Positions 25,971 through 35,070 are shown, counted from the stretch's first letter. The stretch: DNA of 64,000 nucleotides from Limnohabitans sp. (GCF_023910625.1 NZ_JAAVVW010000003.1:2170001-2234000), one strand, 5' to 3'. The notes: generated by a model from the letters alone, not told the origin. Program-made: numbers and translations.

Positions 25971-27473
25971 ATGAACAGTCCTATCCCTTTTGACACCGCC
26001 GCTGCCGCCGAGCGCGCCGCCTTGCAGCAGCGGGTGGTGCAGTCCCTGGGCCGCGTGCTGCCCGCCGACTGCATCCTTTACACCCCCGAAGACACCACGC
26101 CCTATGAATGCGACGGCCTGACCGCCTACCGCGAGCGACCGCTGGTGGTGGCTTTGCCCGAGACCGAGGTGCAGGTGCAGGCCGTGCTCAAAGCCTGCCA
26201 TGCACTGAAAGTGCCGGTGGTGGCACGCGGCGCAGGCACCGGTCTTTCGGGTGGCGCCATGCCGCACCGCATGGGCGTGACGCTGTCAATGGCGCGCTTC
26301 AACCAGATCAAAACCGTGGACCCTGTGAGCCGCACGGCGCTGGTGCAGTGCGGCGTGCGCAACCTGGCCATCAGCGAAGCGGCTGCACCCTACGGCCTGT
26401 ACTACGCACCCGACCCATCCAGCCAAATCGCCTGCACGATCGGCGGCAACGTGGCCGAAAACTCAGGCGGGGTGCACTGCCTCAAATACGGCCTGACGGT
26501 GCACAACGTGCTCAAAGTGCGCGGTTTCACGGTCGAAGGTGACCCGATTGAATTTGGCAGCGATGCGCTGGATACGTCGGGCTACGACCTGCTGGCCGTG
26601 CTGGTGGGCAGCGAGGGCATGCTGGCGGTGACGACCGAAGTCACCGTCAAGCTGGTGCCCAAGCCGCAACTGGCGCGCTGCATCATGGCCAGCTTTGACG
26701 ACGTGCGCAAAGCCGGCGACGCGGTGGCGGCCGTCATTGCAGCAGGCATCATCCCGGCGGGGCTGGAGATGATGGACGGACCCATGACGATCGCGGTCGA
26801 AGACTTTGTGCATGCAGGCTACGACCTGAGCGCGGCGGCCATTTTGCTGTGCGAGAGCGACGGCACTCCCGAAGAGGTCGAAGAGGAAGTCGGCCGCATG
26901 AGCGCGGTGCTGCGCGACTGCGGGGCCACGGCCATTTCGGTCAGCCGCGACGAAGCCCAGCGCCTCAAATTCTGGAGCGGCCGCAAAAACGCTTTCCCGG
27001 CCTCGGGCCGCATCAGCCCCGATTACATGTGCATGGACTCGACCATCCCGCGCAAGCGCTTGGCCGACATCCTGCAAGCCATCTCCGAGATGGAAGTCAA
27101 ATACGGCCTGAAATGTCTGAACGTGTTCCATGCAGGCGACGGCAACCTGCACCCGCTGATCCTGTTTGATGCGAACGACGCCGACCAACTGCGCCGCTGC
27201 GAGCTGTTTGGTGCCGACATCCTGGAAACCAGCGTGGCCATGGGTGGCACGGTGACCGGCGAGCATGGCGTGGGCATCGAGAAGGTCAACAGCATGTGTG
27301 TGCAATTCAGCCCGGAAGAAAACGAACAGATGTTCGCCGTCAAACGCGCCTTCGACCCGCAAGGCCTGCTCAACCCCGGCAAGGTCATCCCCACGCTCAA
27401 CCGCTGCGCCGAATACGGCCGCATGCTGGTGCGGGCGGGGGCGATCAAGCACGCGGATCTGCCCAGGTTTTAA
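25971..27473 (+). CDS. glcD: FAD-linked oxidase, glycolate oxidase subunit GlcD-type
   Basis: A 500-residue vanillyl-alcohol-oxidase-fold flavoprotein that oxidises 2-hydroxy acids such as glycolate. FAD-binding motifs are VVARGAGTGLSGGAMPHRMG and GGNVAENSGGVHCLKYGLTV. C-terminal active-site motifs are CLNVFHAGDGNLHPLILFD and GTVTGEHGVG. Length is normal for GlcD. The partner subunits glcE and glcF, normally adjacent, are not found, so either they are elsewhere or this is a related D-2-hydroxyacid dehydrogenase. Confidence 0.88.
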   Translation: MNSPIPFDTAAAAERAALQQRVVQSLGRVLPADCILYTPEDTTPYECDGLTAYRERPLVVALPETEVQVQAVLKACHALKVPVVARGAGTGLSGGAMPHRMGVTLSMARFNQIKTVDPVSRTALVQCGVRNLAISEAAAPYGLYYAPDPSSQIACTIGGNVAENSGGVHCLKYGLTVHNVLKVRGFTVEGDPIEFGSDALDTSGYDLLAVLVGSEGMLAVTTEVTVKLVPKPQLARCIMASFDDVRKAGDAVAAVIAAGIIPAGLEMMDGPMTIAVEDFVHAGYDLSAAAILLCESDGTPEEVEEEVGRMSAVLRDCGATAISVSRDEAQRLKFWSGRKNAFPASGRISPDYMCMDSTIPRKRLADILQAISEMEVKYGLKCLNVFHAGDGNLHPLILFDANDADQLRRCELFGADILETSVAMGGTVTGEHGVGIEKVNSMCVQFSPEENEQMFAVKRAFDPQGLLNPGKVIPTLNRCAEYGRMLVRAGAIKHADLPRF

Positions 27474-27586
27474 GTGGGCAAGGTCTGCGCCATTTGTGCG
27501 TGGGCAGCGGCGCTTTCCTGAGGGGTAACCGGTCAAGTCCGGGACCATTTAAACTGGTTTGACTTCAGACACAGAGAGACCCGGTC

Positions 27587-28603
27587 ATGAACTTCGAACC
27601 CCTGATCGAGCTGACCCGCAACGGCACCCAGGAATGCGTGCACATGGGTGCACTGGCCGTGACCGATACCGAGGGCCGCGTGCTGGCGCAAGTGGGCAAC
27701 CCGCTTTGGCTGTGCTTCACCCGCTCCACCCTCAAAGCCATGCAGGCCTTGCCGCTGATCCAGTCGGGCGGGGTGGCGCATTTTGGCTTCACCCCTTCAG
27801 AACTCGCCATGATGTGCGCCAGCCACAACGGGCAAGAGATGCATGTCGAGCAGGTGTCGTCCATCTTGCGCAAAAGCGGCAGCAGCACGCGCCAGATGCG
27901 CTGCGGCTGCCATGTGCCTTATCGCTTCACGTTTTTTGACCAACCCATGCCCGAAGGCTTTGCTTACGACGAGCGGCACCACAACTGCAGCGGCAAGCAC
28001 AGCGGCTTTTTGGCCTATTGCGTGCAGCACGGCCTGCCCACCGACAGCTACACCGAGGTGGACCACCCATTGCAGCAGCAAGTGCGCCAAGCCGTGGCGC
28101 ACTTGGCGGGGTTGAGCGAAGAAGAGCTGGCGCTGGGCATTGACGGTTGCTCGGCCCCCAACTACGCCATGCCCTTGTCGCGCTTGGCCCGCAGCTATGC
28201 CCGATTGGCGCAGCCCGAGTCGGACGGCCTGTACGGCGAGAGCCTGCAACAGTTGGGCCAAGCCATGAGCACCCACCCCGAATTGGTCTCAGGCACGGGC
28301 CGCAACGACGCCGACTTCATGCGCGCTGGCCGGGGCGACTGGGTCACCAAGGTGGGCGCCGACGGCGTGCAGGTGGTGGGCAGCCGCTCTCGGGGCCAGG
28401 CTCTGGCCATCAAGATCATGGACGGTAACAAAGCCGCGTTGTTTGCCGCCACCGTGGAGGCCTTGGACCAACTGGGTTGGTTAGACGATGCGCAGCGCTC
28501 CGCACTGAACCCGTGGCGTGCGCAGGTGCTGCTGAATGTGGCGGGTGCGCCGGTGGGCGAGCGGCGCAGCGTGTTCAAGTTGCAAACCGCACAGCGTAGC
28601 TGA
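27587..28603 (+). CDS. Asparaginase II-family protein
   Basis: A 338-residue protein of the L-asparaginase II (PF06089) family, related to enzymes that hydrolyse asparagine and unrelated to the EcA-type asparaginases. Recognisable blocks are FTRSTLKAMQALPLIQSGG, ELAMMCASHNGQEMH, the KHSGFLAYCV region with HHNCSGKH, and DGCSAPNYAMPLSRLARSYA. The start follows a short AT-rich promoter-like stretch, with GAGAG in front of the ATG. No transporter lies beside it. Confidence 0.85.
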   Translation: MNFEPLIELTRNGTQECVHMGALAVTDTEGRVLAQVGNPLWLCFTRSTLKAMQALPLIQSGGVAHFGFTPSELAMMCASHNGQEMHVEQVSSILRKSGSSTRQMRCGCHVPYRFTFFDQPMPEGFAYDERHHNCSGKHSGFLAYCVQHGLPTDSYTEVDHPLQQQVRQAVAHLAGLSEEELALGIDGCSAPNYAMPLSRLARSYARLAQPESDGLYGESLQQLGQAMSTHPELVSGTGRNDADFMRAGRGDWVTKVGADGVQVVGSRSRGQALAIKIMDGNKAALFAATVEALDQLGWLDDAQRSALNPWRAQVLLNVAGAPVGERRSVFKLQTAQRS

Positions 28604-28632
28604 GGCGATGCATGCGCAGCGCTTCGGGGTGC

Positions 28633-29316
28633 TCAGCGTTGGCCAAAAATCGCCGTGCCTACCCGCACCAGCGTACTGCCCTCGGCAATGGCAGCGCGCA
28701 TGTCGGCGCTCATGCCCATCGACAAGGTGTCCAGCGGCAGGCCCTGCGCGCGCAATTGCTCGAACAGGTCTTTGGTCTGACGGTGCACGGCGCGCATCTG
28801 TGCATCGTTTTGAGCCGGCTCGGGAATGGTCATCAGGCCGCGCAGCCGCAAACGCGGCAAAACCGCCACGGCCTGCGCCAGCGCAGGCAGCTCTTGCGGG
28901 CTCACCCCCGACTTGGTGTCGCCCCCATCCACATTGACCTGGATGCACACCTGCAAAGGCGGCAACTCGGTCGGGCGCTGCTCCGACAGGCGCTGGGCGA
29001 TTTTGAGGCGGTCGATGCTGTGTACCCAGTCAAAGCGCTCGGCCACCAGGCGCGTTTTGTTGCTCTGGATCGGGCCGATGCAGTGCCACACCAGCGGCAA
29101 ATCGCGCAATGCCGTGATCTTGTCCACCGCTTCCTGGATGTAGTTTTCGCCAAAGTCGTTTTGTCCGACTGCATGGGCCGCTCGCACAGCCTCGGCACCC
29201 CAGGTTTTGGACACAGCCACCAACTGCACACTGCCCGGTGCGCGTGCGGCGGATTGGCAAGCCGAGGTGATTTCGGCGCGTACCTGGGCGATGTTGTCGG
29301 CAATTGAAGTCTTCAT
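28633..29316 (-). CDS. YggS-family pyridoxal 5'-phosphate-binding homeostasis protein
   Basis: A PLP-binding protein (227 residues) with an alanine-racemase N-domain-like barrel, involved in vitamin B6 and amino-acid homeostasis with no known enzyme activity. The PLP lysine lies in LVAVSKTWGAEAVRAAH. Other family blocks are FGENYIQEAVDKI, LVWHCIGPIQSNKTRLVAE, CIQVNVDGGDTKSGVSP and LSMGMSADMRAAIAEGSTLVR. The gene is complete and converges on the asparaginase gene. Confidence 0.94.
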   Translation of the reverse strand: MKTSIADNIAQVRAEITSACQSAARAPGSVQLVAVSKTWGAEAVRAAHAVGQNDFGENYIQEAVDKITALRDLPLVWHCIGPIQSNKTRLVAERFDWVHSIDRLKIAQRLSEQRPTELPPLQVCIQVNVDGGDTKSGVSPQELPALAQAVAVLPRLRLRGLMTIPEPAQNDAQMRAVHRQTKDLFEQLRAQGLPLDTLSMGMSADMRAAIAEGSTLVRVGTAIFGQR

Positions 29317-29436
29317 GGCCTCAAGCGTACCAAACCCCCTGTGTTACCCAGTGCTCAGCCTAAAGCACCCGGTGAACGCCAGAACACCGACAGACTGCTA
29401 AATTAGCCTTTCTATTCACTGCAAATAGAGACAGCC

Positions 29437-29906
29437 ATGAGCCAAATTGCCGCCAAAACCTACGATGCCGCCCCTGCCAAAAAAGTTGCTTTTTTGGCAG
29501 GGGCGTGATGGGCTACCCCATGGCGGGCCATTTGGCCCGTGCCGGTCACCACGTCACCGTGTACAACCGCAGTGCGGCCAAGGCCGCGGCTTGGGCCGCC
29601 GAATGCCCCGGCAACGCCACCGCCCCGACCCCGCGTGAAGCGGCAGCGGGTGCCGATATCGTGCATGCCTGCGTAGGCAACGACGCCGATTTGCGCAGCG
29701 TGGTGCTGGGCAAAGACGGTGCTTTTGCCGGCATGAAGCCCGGTGCGATCTTTGTGGACCACACCACGGCCTCGGCCGAAGTGGCCCGTGAGTTGTATGC
29801 CCAAGCCCGGAAAATGGGCCTGCATTTTGTCGATGCACCGGTCTCTGGCGGTCAGGCGGGTGCGCAAAACGGCATGCTCACCGTGATGTGTGGCGGCGAT
29901 AGTTGG
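29437..29906 (+). pseudogene. Beta-hydroxyacid dehydrogenase, broken partial duplicate
   Basis: A 5' copy of the complete gene at 33458. It begins with the same start (MSQIAAKTY) but loses one base near 29500, so the NAD-binding GLGVMG motif is disrupted and a stop appears. The remaining frame continues as GYPMAGHLARAGHHVTVYNR and is truncated after MLTVMCGGD at about 29901. The first 300 bases differ from the intact copy at roughly one base in seven, whereas the last 165 bases are identical. This abrupt change suggests recombination between the two copies. Confidence 0.85.
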
Positions 29907-29962
29907 TGAGGGAAGGCAACAGCGGTTTGGCCAACGCTGCGGGGCAGGGCTGCGCCTGGTGC

Positions 29963-30098
29963 TGCCCAAAAATGCGCAAACCGAAAAATCTCGGGCGACA
30001 GGCCCAGAGCAAGCTCCCAAGTAGACCCAAGTGCGCAGGTTTGTGATGCCCCAACCCCGTGGCATACTTGTGCTCATGCGGTTGAATTTCCTATCCGT
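29963..30098. repeat. 136-bp direct repeat, left copy
   Basis: Starts TGCCCAAAAATGCGCAAACC and ends GGTTGAATTTCCTATCCGT. It matches 33298..33433 with a single T/C difference. The right copy lies immediately upstream of the intact dehydrogenase gene. Confidence 0.95.
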
Positions 30099-30864
30099 CA
30101 CAGGCACCGACGTGTTGACCCAAGCCAAAGGCAACATCGAATTTGACGCGGTCAGCTTCACCTACCCTAATGCCCAAGGCCCTGCCCTGAAAAACGTCAG
30201 CTTGCACATCCCCGCGGGCAAGACGGTGGCGCTGGTGGGCCGATCGGGCAGCGGCAAGTCCACGCTCTCCAGCCTGATTCCTCGGTTTTTTGACGTCACT
30301 GCGGGTCAGATTCGTTTGGACGGCCAGGGCATTGACCGGTACACCCTGAGCAGCCTGCGCGAGCAGATTGCGCTGGTGAACCAGCACGTGGTGCTGTTTG
30401 ACGGCACGATCGCCGACAACATCGCCTACGGCGCTTTGGCCAACGCCAGCCCAGAGGCCATCGCCCAAGCGGCCGATGCCGCCCAAGTGAGCGAATTCAC
30501 CCGTCACCTGCCCGATGGGCTGAACACCCTGGTGGGCGAAAACGGTTTGTTGCTCTCGGGCGGCCAGCGCCAGCGCATCGCGATCGCACGGGCCATCCTC
30601 AAAGACGCGCCGATTTTGATTCTGGACGAGGCCACCTCAGCGCTGGACACCGAGTCGGAGCGGCACATCTAGCGCGCCTTGGACCACCTGATGAAGAACC
30701 GAACCACCCTGATCATCGCGCACCGCTTGTCGACCATCGAAAACGCCGACGAGATCGTGGTGATGGAACAAGGCCAAGTGCTGGAGCGCGGCCGCCACGA
30801 CCAACTGCTGGCCCGGGGTGGGCACTACGCGGCTTTGCACCGGTTGCAGTTCGAGTCGCATTGA
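30076..30864 (+). pseudogene. MsbA-type lipid A export ABC transporter, ATPase-domain remnant
   Basis: Only the nucleotide-binding half of an MsbA-like exporter remains. Walker A is VGRSGSGKSTLSSLIP, the signature is LLLSGGQRQRIAIARAI, Walker B is ILILDEATSALD, and the H-loop is [12 protein letters not shown]. The membrane domain (about 330 residues) is missing at the junction with the 136-bp repeat. In addition a TAG at 30670-30672 replaces the expected CAG codon after ESERHI, and the frame then continues intact to FESH at 30864. The neighbouring glycosyltransferase suggests that this piece came from a lipopolysaccharide locus. Confidence 0.85.
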
Positions 30865-30901
30865 GCGCATGAGCTTGCCGGTCCAAGCATGCCGGCTCAG
30901 A

Positions 30902-31972
30902 TCAACTGGGCAAATGAATGCCGATGTTCGAGAGCCCATTAATCAATGGATTGTGTGATGTTGGAGTTCTTCCCCGCAGAGAAACGGGCTCGGTATCGTC
31001 CAATTGGTTTTGGATGGCTTCGATCATGGCCGTTACGTCATTGATGGGCGTGAACATGACGCCGTGGAATTCACCCGCGTAATGGCCTTGATCGGAACCC
31101 TCTTCCGAAACCACCCTCAAGCCCAACGACAGGCACTCAGAGATCCTGGTGGTCTCTAGAAGTGCGTTTTCGTAGTAGTGAATGTTGACCACCACTTTGG
31201 CTGAAGACAGAATAGGCCACAGGTCTTCGCCGTACAAACCATTCACAACTTTTAGCTTGAAACGCTGTGCAATCGCGTTCAAAAAACCCTGCCGCCTTTT
31301 GACTTTGTCATCCCCATAAAAAACCACATCGTAGGCCTTGGATCGCCCGACATGGGACTTGTAAATCGGGGACTCGATCGGCCGAATGGGCACATGTACC
31401 AGGTTGGCCATGGGGAACCGCAGCGACGAGAGGTATTCAATATTGACTTTGGAATACTCAATCACTGCCAATGAGTTGTACAACCCCCCCAGATACTCCC
31501 GGGTGAACCAGCGCTGGGATACGGTTTGTTCCATTTGGACCGCGATCCTTTTCTTGGGCGGCGGAAGAACCGAAAACACTTGAGGGCAAATGACGAAATA
31601 CAGGTCGGCATCAAAGTCGGGGGGCGATTGCTTGCTGATAGAAACCACGACCGACGGGTTAGTCTCCAGCAGCGACTTGAGGTAGCAAGCCACAAAATAC
31701 GTGGCCTCAGGGCTGATGATGACGATGGAACGGGTTTTGGAAAAATCAAAACCCTCAATGAAAGCGGCCCTGGCGCTCACCCAATCAGACAAGGGGTACG
31801 GGTTGTTCAAAACTCCATCGTACCAAGGCTGAAAATACGCTCGGAATAACTTCAAATCATCGATTTTAAAAAAATAGAAGAATTTTCTCAATCGATAATC
31901 ACCACCGAACAATAAAGACTGCAGCCAAGATCTGGGTTTTCCGTTCTTTCGAAAAAAAATAAATTTCAACAT
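30902..31972 (-). CDS. Glycosyltransferase-like protein
   Basis: A 356-residue protein that looks like a GT-B-type glycosyltransferase. The C-terminal half has a YDVVFYGDDKVKRRQGFLNA strand-turn, KLKVVNGLYGEDLWPILSSA and AKVVVNIHYYENALLETTRI SECLSLGLRVVSE, the nucleotide-sugar-binding pattern seen in family GT4/CgeB-like enzymes. The donor and acceptor are unknown; LPS or capsule assembly is likely. The start region is markedly AT-rich (around 31860-31980), unlike its neighbours, which suggests horizontal transfer. ATG 31972 is chosen over the TTG six bases upstream. An IS element ends 30 bases upstream and may have removed its native promoter. Confidence 0.65.
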   Translation of the reverse strand: MLKFIFFRKNGKPRSWLQSLLFGGDYRLRKFFYFFKIDDLKLFRAYFQPWYDGVLNNPYPLSDWVSARAAFIEGFDFSKTRSIVIISPEATYFVACYLKSLLETNPSVVVSISKQSPPDFDADLYFVICPQVFSVLPPPKKRIAVQMEQTVSQRWFTREYLGGLYNSLAVIEYSKVNIEYLSSLRFPMANLVHVPIRPIESPIYKSHVGRSKAYDVVFYGDDKVKRRQGFLNAIAQRFKLKVVNGLYGEDLWPILSSAKVVVNIHYYENALLETTRISECLSLGLRVVSEEGSDQGHYAGEFHGVMFTPINDVTAMIEAIQNQLDDTEPVSLRGRTPTSHNPLINGLSNIGIHLPS

Positions 31973-32001
31973 GGACAATGCTTAATACCTTAATTATTAG
32001 C

Positions 32002-32019
32002 TGTCGCATCCCGGATGAT
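32002..32019 (+). repeat. IS481-type left terminal inverted repeat
   Basis: TGTCGCATCCCGGATGAT, perfectly complementary to 33073-33090. Confidence 0.92.
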
Positions 32020-32123
32020 TGCATTGACTCAAAACGGTATCCGCTGTTCATGGCCAGAGAGGTCATGCGGCAGTTGATAGACAATCTTTGCGTCACCTCA
32101 GCAGTCCACCCGGGAGCCTTGTC

Positions 32124-33161
32124 ATGATGATAGCCTTGCACAAAAACGCACGTACTACGCCCGCCACCCGTGCGGAGATGGCGGCCAGCACGGAGACTGC
32201 TGCCACTTTGGCGTTGCGCTTCGGCGTGAGTGAAGGCACTGTTTACAAGTGGAAGGGTCGAGACAGCTTTCATGACGCGTCCCACACCCCGCACAAGCTT
32301 CAAACCACGCTCACACCGGCGCAAGAACAGATCGTGGTCGAACTCAGAAAGACGCTGCTGTTGCCCCTGGATGATTTGCTGGCCGTCACCCGCGAGTTTC
32401 TTTGCCCCCAGGCCACACGCTCGGGTCTGGACCGTTGCTTGCGTCGCCACGGCGTTGGCAACCTCAACGCGCTCAGGCCCAAAGAGCCCACTGAGCCTCA
32501 TAAAGCCTTCAAAAGCTATGAGCCGGGGTTCATCCACATCGATGTCAAATACCTGCCCCAGATGCCCGACGAGACCAGCAGGCGCTATCTGTTTGTGGCC
32601 ATCGACCGCGCCACACGCTGGGTGTTTGTGCAGATCAAGAGCCACAAGACGGCAGCGGCAGCCCGAGCGTTTCTCAATGCCCTGCACAAGGCGTGCCCGA
32701 TCAAGATGCAGAAAATTCTGACCGACAACGGCAAGGAGTTCACTGACAGGTTGTTTGCCAGCCGTGAGCGCCAGGCCACGGGCAACCATGAGTTTGATCA
32801 ACTGTGCCAAGCCTTGAACATTGAACACCGCCTGACCAAACCACGCACGCCGCGCACCAATGGCATGGTCGAGCGCTTCAACGGGCGTATCGCTGATGTG
32901 CTCAAGACACACCGATTCACCAGCGGTGAAGATTTGGAGCAAACGCTCATGCGTTACGTGGCTCTGTACAACCATCAGTTACCCCAGTCAGCGCTCAAAA
33001 GCAAAACACCGATGAGGGCCATGAAAGACTGGTACGCTTCTCATCCTCATTTGTTTATAAAACGGCCTTACGATCATCCGGGATGCGACAAGCCGAATTC
33101 AGCGGCACAAGGTGCGAATCAACAACGCGCAGCCGATAGAGGGGATATCGAGCATCAATGA
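32124..33161 (+). CDS. IS481-family DDE transposase
   Basis: A 345-residue transposase with an N-terminal helix-turn-helix (TLALRFGVSEGTVYKWKGRD) and an integrase (rve) catalytic core. The acidic triad lies in FIHIDVKYLP (Asp), ILTDNGKEF (Asp) and NGMVERFNGRI (Glu). ATG 32124 gives the start typical of the family (MIALHKNARTTPA). The element encodes no stop of its own before the right inverted repeat: the frame runs through it (PGCD at 33090) and ends 71 bases outside at 33161. Members of this family often borrow a stop from the target site, so the 23 extra residues here are host-encoded. Confidence 0.92.
   Translation: MMIALHKNARTTPATRAEMAASTETAATLALRFGVSEGTVYKWKGRDSFHDASHTPHKLQTTLTPAQEQIVVELRKTLLLPLDDLLAVTREFLCPQATRSGLDRCLRRHGVGNLNALRPKEPTEPHKAFKSYEPGFIHIDVKYLPQMPDETSRRYLFVAIDRATRWVFVQIKSHKTAAAARAFLNALHKACPIKMQKILTDNGKEFTDRLFASRERQATGNHEFDQLCQALNIEHRLTKPRTPRTNGMVERFNGRIADVLKTHRFTSGEDLEQTLMRYVALYNHQLPQSALKSKTPMRAMKDWYASHPHLFIKRPYDHPGCDKPNSAAQGANQQRAADRGDIEHQ
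33073..33090 (-). repeat. IS481-type right terminal inverted repeat
   Basis: ATCATCCGGGATGCGACA, the perfect complement of the left end; it lies inside the transposase reading frame. Confidence 0.92.
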
Positions 33162-33234
33162 CCTGCAAGCGCAGGTGCTGGAGAGTTTGAAGATCAAAAA
33201 ACCGACGCAAGACGCCCAGATGACCCTTTTGTAG
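33093..33234 (+). pseudogene. C-terminal fragment of a second gene, possibly a transposase
   Basis: Directly after the IS the plus strand is open in one frame and reads HKVRINNAQPIEGISSINDL then VLESLKIKKPTQDAQMTLL before TAG at 33232. The style resembles the tail of another IS transposase, but the family is not certain. It looks like the stump of the gene into which the IS481 element inserted. Confidence 0.35.
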
Positions 33235-33297
33235 TGGCAAGTTTGAAGCTGGCCCTATATGAATCAACAACTTACGTCAGTTGGTGTCGAACTCGGG

Positions 33298-33433
33298 TGC
33301 CCAAAAATGCGCAAACCGAAAAATCTCGGGCGACAGGCCCAGAGCAAGCTCCCAAGTAGACCCAAGTGCGCAGGCTTGTGATGCCCCAACCCCGTGGCAT
33401 ACTTGTGCTCATGCGGTTGAATTTCCTATCCGT
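33298..33433. repeat. 136-bp direct repeat, right copy
   Basis: The second copy of the 29963..30098 repeat. Immediately after it the final bases are partly duplicated again (AATTTCCTATCCGTA occurs twice), giving a short tandem just upstream of the dehydrogenase start. Confidence 0.95.
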
Positions 33434-33457
33434 ATCCGTAATTTCCTATCCGTAGCC

Positions 33458-34363
33458 ATGAGCCAGATTGCCGCCAAAACCTACGAAGCCACGCCTGCCC
33501 GAAAAGTTGCCTTTTTGGGTCTGGGCGTCATGGGCTACCCCATGGCAGGCCACCTGGCCCGTGCTGGCCACACTGTCACGGTGTACAACCGCAGCGCCGC
33601 CAAAGCCGTGGCCTGGCTGGCCGAATGTCCCGGCAACGCCACTGCCCCCTCCCCGCGCGAAGCGGCTGCCGGGGCTGACATCGTGTTTGCCTGCGTGGGC
33701 AACGACGCCGATCTGCGCAGTGTGGTGCTGGGTCAGGACGGTGCATTTGCTGGCATGAAGCCCGGTGCGATCTTTGTGGACCACACCACGGCCTCGGCCG
33801 AAGTGGCCCGTGAGTTGTATGCCCAAGCCCGGAAAATGGGCCTGCATTTTGTCGATGCACCGGTCTCTGGCGGTCAGGCGGGTGCGCAAAACGGCATGCT
33901 CACCGTGATGTGTGGCGGCGATACAGCGGCGTTTGACAACGTCAAACCTGCGGCCATGGCGTTTGCGCGTGCCTTCACCTTGCTGGGCGCATCGGGCTCG
34001 GGCCAGTTGGCCAAGATGGTCAACCAGATCTGCATTGCGGGCTTGGTGCAAGGCTTGTCCGAAGCCATCGCCTTTGGCCAGCAAGCGGGCCTCAACATGC
34101 ACCAGGTGCTGGATGTGATTGGCAAGGGCGCTGCGCAAAGCTGGCAACTCGACAACCGGGGCAAGACCATGGCCGACGACAAATTTGAATTCGGTTTTGC
34201 CGTCGATTGGATGCGCAAGGATTTGGGCCTGGTGCTGGACGAGGCCAAACGCAACGGCGCTCGCCTGCCCGTGACCGCGCTGGTGGACCAGTTTTATGCC
34301 GATGTACAGAAAATGGGCGGCGGCCGCTGGGACACGTCCAGCTTGATCCGCCGTTTGCGCTGA
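33458..34363 (+). CDS. NAD(P)-dependent beta-hydroxyacid dehydrogenase (3-hydroxyisobutyrate dehydrogenase family)
   Basis: A 301-residue 6-phosphogluconate-dehydrogenase-fold oxidoreductase. The Rossmann motif is FLGLGVMGYPMAGHLARAGH. The substrate-binding block is FVDAPVSGGQAGAQNGMLTV, and the catalytic lysine lies in GQLAKMVNQICIAGLVQGL. The C-terminal helix has DLGLVLDEAKRNGARLPVT. Substrate choice in this family (3-hydroxyisobutyrate, tartronate semialdehyde, glyoxylate or succinic semialdehyde) is not clear from motifs alone. The gene follows the right 136-bp repeat by 24 bases. A broken duplicate of its 5' half lies at 29437. Confidence 0.88.
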   Translation: MSQIAAKTYEATPARKVAFLGLGVMGYPMAGHLARAGHTVTVYNRSAAKAVAWLAECPGNATAPSPREAAAGADIVFACVGNDADLRSVVLGQDGAFAGMKPGAIFVDHTTASAEVARELYAQARKMGLHFVDAPVSGGQAGAQNGMLTVMCGGDTAAFDNVKPAAMAFARAFTLLGASGSGQLAKMVNQICIAGLVQGLSEAIAFGQQAGLNMHQVLDVIGKGAAQSWQLDNRGKTMADDKFEFGFAVDWMRKDLGLVLDEAKRNGARLPVTALVDQFYADVQKMGGGRWDTSSLIRRLR

Positions 34364-34443
34364 TCGGTGATGGCACCCCTCACAGCGCAGGGGGCGGCAA
34401 CAAAAAACGAACCTCGGGCCGTTTTTGATGGGCCTTACCCGCT

Positions 34444-35070
34444 TCAGCGCGTGGTGGTCGGCTGGCTCAAGCGCTTGAGTTCTTCTTCGGTGATTTCGTC
34501 AAATACCCGAACCACTTTGACCACCCCTCCCATGGAGCGCACGATGTCGCTCGCCCGCTTGGCTTCGCGGCTGGTCACGCGGCCCATCAGGTACACGATG
34601 CCGCGCTCGGTGACCACTTTCACGGCGTTGGCCTGCAGGTCTTTGGCGTCAATGAAAGCGGCCTTGACGCGGCTGGTGAGCACCACGTCTTTGGAGCGCT
34701 GGGTCAGTGAGCTGGCAGGCATCAGGGCCAAATCATTCACCACCGACTGAACGTTTTCCTGGCTTTGAGCTATCTTTTCGATGCGCTCTTTTTCGCTGCC
34801 CGTGGTCACCTCGCCGGTGAGCAAGACCTTGCGGTTGAAACTCGTGACATTCAAATGCACCCGATCCCCCATTTCTTGCCGAACGACCGTGGCGATCTTG
34901 ATCTCGATGGCCTGGTCTTCGACCTGGGCACCCGAGGTGCGGCGATCGGTGATCATGATGCCCGTGGCGACGGCACCGCCCAAAACCAGGGGCGCACAGC
35001 CAGAGAGGCTGGTCAGCGCCACGGCCAGGACAGCACCAGAGACCATCAGGGATTGAAGATTGCGTTTCAT
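34444..35070 (-). CDS. dolP: BON-domain outer-membrane lipoprotein, DolP (YraP)-like
   Basis: A 208-residue lipoprotein with a signal peptide and lipobox (LTSLSGC, Cys about 25) followed by two BON domains (VHLNVTSFNRKVLLTGEV and LQANAVKVVTERGIVYLMGR). DolP maintains outer-membrane integrity and localises to division sites in enterobacteria. It directly follows the SIS-domain gene (1-base gap) and lies in the conserved rsmI-yraN-diaA-dolP neighbourhood, which supports the assignment. Confidence 0.88.
   Translation of the reverse strand: MKRNLQSLMVSGAVLAVALTSLSGCAPLVLGGAVATGIMITDRRTSGAQVEDQAIEIKIATVVRQEMGDRVHLNVTSFNRKVLLTGEVTTGSEKERIEKIAQSQENVQSVVNDLALMPASSLTQRSKDVVLTSRVKAAFIDAKDLQANAVKVVTERGIVYLMGRVTSREAKRASDIVRSMGGVVKVVRVFDEITEEELKRLSQPTTTR

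Larger units (their letters stand above)
32002..33090 (+). mobile_element. IS481-family insertion sequence, complete
   Basis: A 1089-bp element bounded by perfect 18-bp terminal inverted repeats, TGTCGCATCCCGGATGAT at 32002-32019 and its complement at 33073-33090, with the 5'-TGT...ACA-3' ends usual for the family. A possible 3-bp target duplication (AGC) lies at 31999-32001 and 33091-33093. It carries a single DDE transposase gene that runs past the right end. Confidence 0.9.
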
